From positions 1-15,309 of the forward strand of contig CAKTZN010000020.1 in the NCBI GenBank assembly GCA_934635545.1: a DNA stretch of 15,309 nt. Reading direction: 5' to 3'. Below, one piece after another: positions 1 to 5,806 of this stretch. A program made the position numbers and the translations under genes. How positions within the stretch are numbered: the first letter of the stretch is position 1; each line of letters starts with the position of its first letter. The stretch is from an uncultured Oscillospiraceae bacterium. GTDB lineage: Bacteria; Bacillota; Clostridia; Oscillospirales; Oscillospiraceae. The notes under the pieces are model-generated. The model was given only the letters and a program-made list of their open reading frames with translations, did no database searches and was not told the DNA's origin.

Positions 1-496
1 GGCCCTCCCCGTCCTTGCGCACCTCCTCCGGCGTGTTGCCGTACACCATGTTCCAGTACTGGCTGCTGGCGATGGGCATTCCGGTGATGGTGAAGTACTT
101 GTTCAGCGCGTCGAAGGTGGCGGTGTTGCCGCCCCGGCGGCAGGACACCACCGCCGCGCCCACCTTCATGGTCTTGTTGATGTGGGGCGTGCTGTAAAAC
201 AGCCGATCCATAAAGGCGATGGCGCCGCCTGCCGGGGACGCGAAGTACACCGGCGCGCCGATCACCAGCGCGTCCGCCTCGGCCAGTTTGGGAGCCGTCT
301 CGTTCACCAGATCGTCGTATACGCAGCGGAAGGTTTTCTTGCAGGACGCGCAGGCGTTGCAGCTGTGAGCCGTGTGGCCTGCCTGCACGATCTCCGTTTC
401 GATGCCCTCGGCCTCCAGCGTTTTGGCCAGCTCCTCCAGCGCCGTATAGGTGCAGCCCTTCTCGTGGGGGCTGCCGTTGATCAGCAATGCTTTCAT
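1..496 (-). CDS. Iron-sulfur flavoprotein / NADPH-dependent FMN reductase family protein (C-terminus outside window)
   Basis: The minus-strand frame opens at 496 (MKALLINGSPHEKGCTYTAL) and runs without a stop to the window edge, giving about 165 residues. NGSPHEKGCT near residue 8 is the flavin-phosphate loop of the flavodoxin/NADPH-dependent FMN reductase fold, and GAPVYFASPAGGAIAFMDR is the second FMN-contacting loop. Between them lies CNACASCKKTFRC, a C-x2-C-x2-C-x5-C spacing like the compact 4Fe-4S motif of iron-sulfur flavoproteins (ISF family). From family knowledge it is probably a cytoplasmic FMN/4Fe-4S electron carrier or reductase; its substrate cannot be told. AGGAGG at 510..505 lies 8 bases before the ATG. 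It is divergent from a MarR regulator, so it may share its control. A plain NAD(P)H-dependent oxidoreductase without a cluster is the alternative. Confidence 0.88.
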   Translation of the reverse strand, partial: MKALLINGSPHEKGCTYTALEELAKTLEAEGIETEIVQAGHTAHSCNACASCKKTFRCVYDDLVNETAPKLAEADALVIGAPVYFASPAGGAIAFMDRLFYSTPHINKTMKVGAAVVSCRRGGNTATFDALNKYFTITGMPIASSQYWNMVYGNTPEEVRKDGEG

Positions 497-526
497 ATGA
501 TCGTCCTCCTTGCCATTGTTAGCGCT

Positions 527-532
527 ATTATA
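527..532 (-). promoter_or_regulatory. -10 box for the iron-sulfur flavoprotein
   Basis: Reading the minus strand, TATAAT at 532..527 lies about 30 bases upstream of the flavoprotein start codon. No good -35 box is visible at 17 bases (TGGATT, weak), so the promoter may need an activator. Confidence 0.5.
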
Positions 533-598
533 CCGCGCTGCCGGGGAAAAATCCAGTCCCCGTTTTTGCGGCCTTTCTCAGAAAAAGAAAAAATGCGC

Positions 599-627
599 TT
601 GACAAATGTCTGAAATCGGACTATACT
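599..627 (+). promoter_or_regulatory. Promoter of the MarR-MATE operon
   Basis: TTGACA at 599-604, a 17-base spacer, and TATACT at 622-627. Transcription should begin near 634, which places the ATG at 606 upstream of the transcript and supports the start at 666. Confidence 0.8.
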
Positions 628-648
628 ACGAAAAGTCTGATTTCGGAC
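608..648 (+). promoter_or_regulatory. Paired operator candidates for the MarR regulator
   Basis: GTCTGAAATCGGAC (608-621) and GTCTGATTTCGGAC (635-648) differ at two positions and are each imperfect palindromes (GTCnGAAATCnGAC type). Their centres are 27 bases apart. The first fills the spacer between -35 and -10; the second covers the predicted start of transcription. This arrangement fits autorepression by the MarR protein encoded just downstream. Confidence 0.7.
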
Positions 649-665
649 GGACAGGAGGACATGCC

Positions 666-1118
666 ATGGAACGCCGTGAAGCTTTGGCTGCGTATAACGA
701 TGCCTACAAGGAGCAGGATGACCTGTACCGGGCGGTGGCCCGGCAGTGCGGGCTGTCGGACTGCGCCTTCTGGGTGCTGTACGCCCTGCGGGAGTCCGGC
801 CGCCCCATGACCCAGAGCGACGTGTGCGCCGCCGTGTACCAGCCCAAGCAGACGGTACACTCGGCCCTGAAAATGCTGGCGGGGGAGGGCTATCTGCAAT
901 TGACGGAGGGCCGCGACCGCCGCAGCAAGTACCTGACCCTGACGGCGGCGGGGGAGACGCTGATGGCGCGCACCGTCGACCGGGTGATGGCGGCGGAGGA
1001 AACGGCCATGGACACCCTGACGGCGGCGGAACGGACGCAGTTTCTGGCGCTGTGCCGCCGCTACAACGCCGCGCTGCGGCAGGCGCTGTCCACCGCCATC
1101 GGGGAGAAAAAGGAGTAA
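666..1118 (+). CDS. MarR-family transcriptional regulator
   Basis: A 150-residue protein of normal MarR length. A winged helix-turn-helix lies around residues 30-100: the MTQSDVCAAVYQPKQTVHSALKML segment is the HTH with its recognition helix, and LTEGRDRRSKYLTLT is the wing with the family's typical D-R-R-S-K-x-L-x-LT pattern. The flanking helices form the dimer interface. Start at ATG 666 is chosen because AGGAGG (653-658) lies 7 bases upstream; the frame is open to 606 but that ATG falls inside the promoter. It is followed 3 bases later by a MATE pump, so it is probably the drug- or metabolite-responsive repressor of that pump, acting on the paired operator at 608-648. The ligand is unknown. 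Confidence 0.92.
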   Translation: MERREALAAYNDAYKEQDDLYRAVARQCGLSDCAFWVLYALRESGRPMTQSDVCAAVYQPKQTVHSALKMLAGEGYLQLTEGRDRRSKYLTLTAAGETLMARTVDRVMAAEETAMDTLTAAERTQFLALCRRYNAALRQALSTAIGEKKE

Positions 1119-1121
1119 ACC

Positions 1122-2453
1122 ATGAAGATACAGTTATCCGATCACTTTACCTATAAAATGCTGCTGCGGTTCGTGCTGCCGTCCATCATCATGATGGTGT
1201 TCACCTCCATCTATGGTGTGGTGGACGGCCTGTTCGTGTCCAACTTTGTGGGCAAGACCCCCTTCGCGGCGGTGAACCTGGTGATGCCCTTCATCATGAT
1301 CTTCGGCGGCATCGGCTTCATGTTCGGCACCGGCGGCAGCGCCCTGGTGGCCAAGACCATGGGTGAGGGGGACAAGCACCGGGCCAACCAGTACTTCACC
1401 ATGATGATCGTTGTGACCCTGATCTGCGGCGTCATCATCTCCACCGTGGGCGTCATCTACATGGAGCCCATCTCCGTTTTCCTGGGCGCCGACGAGGAGA
1501 TGCTGGCGGACTGCGTGCTGTACGGCCGCATCGTGCTGGCCTTCAACACCGCCTTTATGCTGCAGAACGTGTTCCAGAGCTTCCTCATCGCGGCGGAAAA
1601 GCCCAAGCTGGGCCTGTGGATCACGGTGGCGGCGGGCGTTACCAACATGGTACTGGACGCGCTGTTCATGGCGGTGTTCCGCTGGGGCGTGGCCGGCGCG
1701 GCCATCGCCACCGGCATCAGCCAGGTGGTGGGCGGCGTGCTGCCGCTGGTGTACTTCCTGCGGCCCAATTCCAGCCTGCTGCGGATGACGAAAACGAAGC
1801 TGGAGCTGCGGCCCATCCTGCAGGCCAGCGGCAACGGTGCGTCGGAGCTGGTCAGCAATGTGACGGCGTCGGTGGTGGGCATGCTGTATAACTTTCAGTT
1901 GCTGCGGCTGGCGGGCCAGAACGGCGTGGCGGCCTACGGCGTGCTGATGTATGTGGAGTTCATCTTCGCCGCCGTGTTCATCGGCTATGCCATCGGCTGC
2001 GCGCCTATTATCAGCTATCACTTCGGCGCGGGCAATCACGGTGAGCTGAAAAACCTGCTGAAAAAGAGCGTGCTGTTGATGGGCGCGGGCGGCCTTTTGA
2101 TGGTGGGCGCGGCCCAGGCGCTGGCCGTCCCCATGGCAAGGCTGTTCGTGGGGTATGACGATGTGCTCTGCCAGATGACGGTGCACGCCTTCCGCATCTC
2201 CACGGTGGCCTTCGCCCTGGTGGGGTTCAACATCTTCAACTCCTCCTTCTTCACGGCGCTGAACGACGGCATGGTGTCGGCCATCATCTCCTTCCTGCGT
2301 ACCTTCGTGTTCAAGCTATCGGCCGTCCTGCTGCTGCCTATGATCTGGGAGCTGGACGGCATCTGGTGGGCCGGTGTGGCGGCGGAGATCTGTGCCTTCG
2401 GCGTGGGTCTGGCCTTCCTGTTTGGCAAGCGGAAGAAGTATCAGTATATGTAA
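1122..2453 (+). CDS. MATE-family multidrug efflux transporter
   Basis: A 443-residue integral membrane protein of about 12 hydrophobic segments in two related halves, the usual size for the MATE (NorM/DinF-like) family. The start MLLRFVLPSIIMMVFTSIYGVVDGLFVSNFVG has the hallmark first helix with the YGVVDGLFV segment, and GTGGSALVAKTMGEGDKHRAN is the conserved cytoplasmic loop after helix 2; the second half has the matching GCAPIISYHFGAGNHGELKNLL segment. It should export cationic drugs or metabolites from the cytoplasm, driven by Na+ or H+. Its ATG is 3 bases after the MarR stop and the AGGAG site overlaps the end of the regulator gene, so the two are translationally linked. The substrate cannot be read from sequence. 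Confidence 0.95.
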   Translation: MKIQLSDHFTYKMLLRFVLPSIIMMVFTSIYGVVDGLFVSNFVGKTPFAAVNLVMPFIMIFGGIGFMFGTGGSALVAKTMGEGDKHRANQYFTMMIVVTLICGVIISTVGVIYMEPISVFLGADEEMLADCVLYGRIVLAFNTAFMLQNVFQSFLIAAEKPKLGLWITVAAGVTNMVLDALFMAVFRWGVAGAAIATGISQVVGGVLPLVYFLRPNSSLLRMTKTKLELRPILQASGNGASELVSNVTASVVGMLYNFQLLRLAGQNGVAAYGVLMYVEFIFAAVFIGYAIGCAPIISYHFGAGNHGELKNLLKKSVLLMGAGGLLMVGAAQALAVPMARLFVGYDDVLCQMTVHAFRISTVAFALVGFNIFNSSFFTALNDGMVSAIISFLRTFVFKLSAVLLLPMIWELDGIWWAGVAAEICAFGVGLAFLFGKRKKYQYM

Positions 2454-2456
2454 GCA

Positions 2457-2490
2457 AACGGTTCCCTGCCGCGGCGGGGAACCGTTTTTT
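2457..2490 (+). terminator. Rho-independent terminator of the MarR-MATE operon
   Basis: AACGGTTCCC pairs with GGGGAACCGTT around a GC-rich loop, followed by a run of six T, starting 4 bases after the MATE stop codon. Confidence 0.92.
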
Positions 2491-2512
2491 GATGCAGAAA
2501 TGTAAATTGCAC

Positions 2513-2541
2513 TTGACATTTCTCCGAGACTGTGGCATTAT
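2513..2541 (+). promoter_or_regulatory. Promoter of the anchored protein / XRE operon
   Basis: TTGACA at 2513-2518 with CATTAT at 2536-2541 after 17 bases. The -35 is perfect and the -10 matches the consensus at four of six positions. Transcription would start near 2548, inside the inverted repeat at 2541-2559. Confidence 0.7.
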
Positions 2542-2559
2542 AAAGTCAAGCCGACTTTA
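2541..2559 (+). promoter_or_regulatory. Perfect 7-bp inverted repeat at the transcription start
   Basis: TAAAGTCaagccGACTTTA, two perfect 7-base arms with a 5-base centre, abuts the -10 box. Position and symmetry fit an operator for a dimeric repressor; the XRE regulator encoded as the second gene of this operon is the obvious candidate. The repeat is followed by CTTTTTT, so a weak early hairpin in the RNA is the alternative reading. Confidence 0.6.
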
Positions 2560-2579
2560 CTTTTTTGAGGGGGTGCCAC

Positions 2580-3158
2580 ATGAAGCGCTGGATAAAGTGG
2601 GCTGCGGCGGCAGTACTTCTGCTGGCGGCGGTGTGGCTGATCGAGGGGCGGAGCTATCACGGAAGCGCCATGGTGGAGCAGGACGGCGTCCGATTTTACC
2701 TCCGTGCCGACCATCTGTGGGCCTTTGCGGAGGACTGCGTATGGGACGGCGAGGGCGATACCGTGGACTACGTTATCCCCGACCGTGTGAAGGGGGCGAA
2801 GGTCACGTCCCTGGGCGGACTCCTCTACGGCACCGCCTTCAAAAAGCTGCCCTGCGGCTGGGGCGTGGCGCTGCCGGAGACCTTCCGGGGCGCGGAGCGG
2901 GTGAGCTTTCTTCCCCAGACGGACGCCACGGAGCTGACGCTGACGGTGCGGCTGCATCTGGGCCGCTATGTGTCGGAAATCGAAAACATGGGCGGGATCG
3001 TCCCCACGGGATATTACAGTCCCGGCGGCAGCTATATCATCCGGCAGAGGTGGATCGTGACCTGCGATGCGGGAAACGAGACCTATTACGCTGAGAACGG
3101 ACGGCTCTATTACCGCGGGAGCGGTGAGCCGGTGGCGCTTTGCTATGAAACGGAGTGA
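2580..3158 (+). CDS. Membrane-anchored hypothetical protein
   Basis: I do not recognise this 192-residue protein. It opens MKRWIKWAAAAVLLLAAVWLIEG, a basic stretch then one hydrophobic helix (residues 6-21), which is a signal anchor or uncleaved signal peptide; no lipobox cysteine follows. The rest is soluble and rich in beta-strand-like alternation (ELTLTVRLHLGRYVSEI, SYIIRQRWIVTCDAGNETYYAENGRLYYRG), so an extracytoplasmic beta-rich domain is likely. Start ATG 2580 is chosen over the in-frame TTG at 2565 because GAGGGGG (2567-2573) then serves as ribosome site. The next gene, an XRE regulator, begins 5 bases after its stop, so both are one operon and may act as a sensor or effector with its regulator. 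Function unknown. Confidence 0.75.
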   Translation: MKRWIKWAAAAVLLLAAVWLIEGRSYHGSAMVEQDGVRFYLRADHLWAFAEDCVWDGEGDTVDYVIPDRVKGAKVTSLGGLLYGTAFKKLPCGWGVALPETFRGAERVSFLPQTDATELTLTVRLHLGRYVSEIENMGGIVPTGYYSPGGSYIIRQRWIVTCDAGNETYYAENGRLYYRGSGEPVALCYETE

Positions 3159-3163
3159 ATGTG

Positions 3164-3883
3164 ATGCAGAACCGTGTGGCCCAACTGCGGCGGGAACAGA
3201 ATATGCGGCAGGAGGAGCTGGCCCGGATGGTGGGGATCTCCCGCCAGTCCATCATCGCCATTGAGAAGGGGCGCTCTGTGCCGTCCCTGGAGGTGGCCAT
3301 GCGCATCGCCCAGTGCTTCGCCATGCCGGTGGAGACGGTGTTTCTCCCGGCGGAGCGGGCGTGGCGTCTGCGGCCCGAGGGCGACGGGGCGTGCCAGCCT
3401 GTGGCGGCGCAGGGGGATCCGGTGCTTGCGGACATGACCTACGGCGGCTATCCGCTGCGCTATAACGGCGGCGAGGTCATCGCCGCCTATAACGCCATGT
3501 GCCTGCTGGGGCGGCGGCAGAGGCTGGCGGACGTGATCGGGGAGTTTGAGGACAACGGCCTGCCCCTGCTGGGCGGCGCGCTGGGAACAGATCCCCGCCG
3601 TCTGCCGGAGTATTTCGCCGCCCACGGCGTGGACTGCGTACCCTGTAAAAAGGGTGCGCTTGCTCCCGGCGTGTATCTGTGCAGCTATACCGCCCTGTCG
3701 CTGCTGAAGGAAGTGCGGGGCCTGCACACGGCGACGCTGCATGTCACGGCGTCGGGGGTGGCGGTCTATAACCAGCGGGACGATGCCACCGCCACCGACA
3801 ACTATCCCACCGCCGCGGCGTTCTTCAAGGGGAAGACCGTCGCCGCCCTCTTCCGGGTGACCGCGGAGGGGAAGAGCGGCTGA
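3164..3883 (+). CDS. XRE-family regulator with a C-terminal degenerate C39/papain-like domain
   Basis: A 239-residue protein. Residues 2-60 are a clear XRE/Cro-CI helix-turn-helix (RVAQLRREQNMRQEELARMV then GISRQSIIAIEKGRSVPSLE, ending PVETVFL). Residues about 90-235 form a second domain: NGGEVIAAYNAMCLLG, LLGGALGTDPRRLPEYFAAHG and LHTATLHVTASGVAVYNQ follow the order of C39-like cysteine peptidase and BtrH-like folds (catalytic Cys helix, GTxP turn, His strand, Asn/Asp), with H188 and N203 present but Gly-Gly-Glu where the catalytic Cys should be. That suggests a ligand- or peptide-binding sensor rather than an enzyme; this part is inference from pattern. Start ATG 3164 is chosen because CGGAG (3151-3155) sits 8 bases upstream; GTG 3155 overlaps the previous stop. 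It likely controls its own operon through the repeat at 2541-2559. Confidence 0.85.
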   Translation: MQNRVAQLRREQNMRQEELARMVGISRQSIIAIEKGRSVPSLEVAMRIAQCFAMPVETVFLPAERAWRLRPEGDGACQPVAAQGDPVLADMTYGGYPLRYNGGEVIAAYNAMCLLGRRQRLADVIGEFEDNGLPLLGGALGTDPRRLPEYFAAHGVDCVPCKKGALAPGVYLCSYTALSLLKEVRGLHTATLHVTASGVAVYNQRDDATATDNYPTAAAFFKGKTVAALFRVTAEGKSG

Positions 3884-3900
3884 CCGGGGCGCGTTCCGAT

Positions 3901-3932
3901 AAAATCCGAAGCCTTGCGGCTTCGGATTTTTT
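3901..3932 (+). terminator. Rho-independent terminator after the XRE gene
   Basis: AATCCGAAGCC and GGCTTCGGATT form an 11-base perfect stem with a TTGC loop, followed by a T run, 18 bases after the XRE stop codon. Confidence 0.93.
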
Positions 3933-3952
3933 GATGCGCGGGAAATTACCTA

Positions 3953-3981
3953 TTGACAAGGTAGGCGAAACATGTTATCAT
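3953..3981 (+). promoter_or_regulatory. Promoter of nifS-nifU
   Basis: TTGACA (3953-3958), 17-base spacer, TATCAT (3976-3981). Predicted start near 3988, giving a leader of about 60 bases before the nifS ATG. CCTA at 3949-3952 and TAGG at 3961-3964 flank the -35 box as a short inverted repeat, a possible regulator contact. Confidence 0.78.
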
Positions 3982-4000
3982 CCAATCAACCTACAAAAAA

Positions 4001-4018
4001 GGTGGGCAAAAAGCCACC
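4001..4018 (+). other. Small hairpin in the nifS leader
   Basis: GGTGGGC and GCCACC pair with one bulged G around an AAAAA loop, inside the predicted 5' leader 32 bases before the nifS start. No known riboswitch is recognised; it may only stabilise the RNA. Confidence 0.35.
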
Positions 4019-4049
4019 GGACAATATACACATATTCAGGAGGAACGCT

Positions 4050-5237
4050 ATGCAGATCTATGCAGATAACGCGGCCACCACCAAAATGAGCCGCACAGCC
4101 ATCGACGCGATGCTGCCCTATATGGAGACCTATTTCGGAAATCCCTCCAGCCTGCACACCATCGGCCAGCAGGCGGCGGAAGCCCTGCAGAAGGCCCGGG
4201 AGACCGCGGCGGAATGCCTGGGCTGCCAGCCCCGGGAGATCACCTTTACCTCCGGCGGCAGCGAGGCCGACAACCAGGCCCTTGTCTCCGCCGCCCGCAT
4301 TGGCGAACGGAAGGGCAAGAAGCACATCATCTCCACCGCCTTCGAGCATCATGCCATCCTGCACACCCTGAAGAAGCTGGAGAAGGAGGGCTTCGAGGTG
4401 CAGCTTCTGGACGTGGGCCCCACCGGCACCATCACCGCCCAGCAGGTGGCTGACGCCATCCGGGAGGACACCTGCCTGGTGACCATCATGTACGCCAACA
4501 ACGAGATCGGCTCCATCATGCCCATCCCGGAGATCGGTGCCGTGTGCAAGGAGAAGGGTGTGCTGTTCCACACCGACGCCGTCCAGGCGGCGGGCCACCT
4601 GCACATTGACGTGAAGGCCCAGAACATCGACATGCTGTCCCTGTCCGCCCACAAGTTCCACGGCCCCAAGGGCGTGGGCCTGCTGTACGCCCGTCAGAGT
4701 ATCCCTCTGACCAACATCATCGAGGGCGGCGCCCAGGAGCGTGGCAAGCGTGCCGGTACCGAGAACATCCCCGGCATCGTGGCCATGGCCGCTGCGCTGA
4801 AGGAGGCCTGCGACCACATCGACGAGAACGCCGCCAAGGTGTCCGCCCTGCGGGACAAGCTGATCGCGGGCCTGTCCAGGATCCCCCACTCCGCCCTCAA
4901 CGGCGATCCGGTCCACCGGCTGCCCGGCAACGTGAACTTCTGCTTTGAGGGCATCGAGGGCGAGAGCATCCTGCTGCTGCTGGACGCCAAGGGCATCTGC
5001 GCCAGCTCCGGCAGCGCCTGCACCAGCGGTTCGCTGGATCCCAGCCATGTGCTGCTGGCCATCGGCCGTCCCCACGAGGTGGCCCACGGCTCCCTGCGCC
5101 TGAGCCTGTGCGAGTGGAACACCGAGGAGGAAGTGGACTACATGCTGCAGGTCATCCCCGAGGTGGTGGAATACCTCCGCGGCATGTCCCCCGTGTGGAA
5201 GGAACTGCTCTCCGGCGCACGTCAGTTCATTCTGTAA
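4050..5237 (+). CDS. nifS: Cysteine desulfurase, NifS/IscS type
   Basis: A 395-residue PLP enzyme that removes sulfur from cysteine (giving alanine) and passes the persulfide to an Fe-S scaffold in the cytoplasm. The start YADNAATTKMS is the family signature; H100 (EHHAI) stacks on PLP, D176 and Q179 (HTDAVQAAG) hold its ring, K202 (SAHKFHGPKG) is the Schiff-base lysine, and C324 in SSGSACTSG lies in the mobile group I loop and carries the persulfide. Spacing is close to that of classic NifS. Start ATG 4050 is chosen because AGGAGG (4038-4043) lies 6 bases upstream; the frame extends to an ATG at 3972, but that overlaps the -10 box. nifU follows after 36 bases, so the two make the core of an Isc/Nif-type assembly unit. 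No Rrf2/IscR regulator is adjacent, unlike many clostridial isc operons. Confidence 0.97.
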   Translation: MQIYADNAATTKMSRTAIDAMLPYMETYFGNPSSLHTIGQQAAEALQKARETAAECLGCQPREITFTSGGSEADNQALVSAARIGERKGKKHIISTAFEHHAILHTLKKLEKEGFEVQLLDVGPTGTITAQQVADAIREDTCLVTIMYANNEIGSIMPIPEIGAVCKEKGVLFHTDAVQAAGHLHIDVKAQNIDMLSLSAHKFHGPKGVGLLYARQSIPLTNIIEGGAQERGKRAGTENIPGIVAMAAALKEACDHIDENAAKVSALRDKLIAGLSRIPHSALNGDPVHRLPGNVNFCFEGIEGESILLLLDAKGICASSGSACTSGSLDPSHVLLAIGRPHEVAHGSLRLSLCEWNTEEEVDYMLQVIPEVVEYLRGMSPVWKELLSGARQFIL

Positions 5238-5273
5238 ACGACACGATATAGATAGAATAAGGAGGATCATATC

Positions 5274-5708
5274 ATGGCTCTTTATACCGATACGGTAATG
5301 GATCACTTCATGCACCCCCGGAACGTGGGCGAGATCCCCAACGCCGACGGCGTGGGAGAGGTGGGCAACGCCAAGTGCGGCGACATCATGAAGATGTACC
5401 TGAAGATCAACGATAACGTCATCGAAGACGCCAAGTTCGAGACCTTTGGCTGCGGCAGCGCCATCGCCTCCAGCTCCATGGCCACCGAGCTCATCAAGGG
5501 CAAGACCATCGACGAGGCCCTGGCCGTCACCAACAAGCAGGTGGTGGACGCCCTGGGCGGTCTGCCCGCCTATAAGCTGCACTGCAGCGTGCTGGCGGAG
5601 GAGTCCATCAAGTCCGCCGTCAAGAACTACTATGACCGCAACAACATCCCCTATGACAAGAGCAAATTCCCCGACTGCGACGACTGTGAAGCCTGCCGCA
5701 TGGTGTGA
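5274..5708 (+). CDS. nifU: Fe-S cluster scaffold protein, NifU/IscU type
   Basis: A 144-residue scaffold on which Fe-S clusters are built from NifS-derived sulfur before transfer to apoproteins. The N-terminal MDHFMHPRNVGEI is the family signature. Cluster ligands are in place: C35 with D37 (NAKCGD), C60 (FGCGSAIASSS) and H103-C104 (KLHCSVLAEE). It lacks the ferredoxin-like and C-terminal NfuA domains of full-length NifU, so it is the short IscU-like form. An extra tail, residues 133-144, carries three more cysteines (C135, C138, C141 in PDCDDCEACRMV), absent from E. coli IscU. AGGAGG at 5262-5267 precedes the ATG. It is the last gene of the nifS unit. Confidence 0.96.
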   Translation: MALYTDTVMDHFMHPRNVGEIPNADGVGEVGNAKCGDIMKMYLKINDNVIEDAKFETFGCGSAIASSSMATELIKGKTIDEALAVTNKQVVDALGGLPAYKLHCSVLAEESIKSAVKNYYDRNNIPYDKSKFPDCDDCEACRMV

Positions 5709-5720
5709 ATATGTGTGTAT

Positions 5721-5753
5721 GAGAAAAGGCCGCCCGATGGGCGGCCTTTTCTC
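5721..5753 (+). terminator. Terminator of nifS-nifU
   Basis: A perfect 14-base stem (GAGAAAAGGCCGCC with GGCGGCCTTTTCTC) and 5-base loop, 12 bases after the nifU stop. The U-rich part lies inside the 3' arm, so it could work in both directions. Confidence 0.85.
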
Positions 5754-5763
5754 GCGGTCAAGC

Positions 5764-5803
5764 AAAGCCTCCCCGCGGAGCATCGCTCCGCAGAGAGGCT
5801 TTT
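5764..5803 (-). terminator. Hairpin at the end of the M18 / macro-NADAR operon
   Basis: Two nested arms: AAGCCTC with GAGGCTT, and GCGGAGC with GCTCCGC around ATC, separated by a small internal loop. It starts 4 bases after the stop of the minus-strand NADAR gene. On the minus strand the tail is TTTGCTTG, a modest T tract. Confidence 0.65.
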
Positions 5804-5806
5804 GGT

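Noticed and set aside
542..562. Hairpin CGGGGA/TCCCCG followed by TTTTT on the plus strand
   Set aside because: No plus-strand gene ends before it and the stem is only 6 bases; it lies in the divergent intergenic region and is probably chance.
606..665. Upstream start of the MarR gene at 606
   Set aside because: It lies between the -35 and -10 boxes of the promoter and has no ribosome site; ATG 666 has AGGAGG at good spacing.
3972..4049. Upstream start of nifS at 3972
   Set aside because: It overlaps the -10 box; ATG 4050 follows AGGAGG and gives the standard NifS N-terminus.
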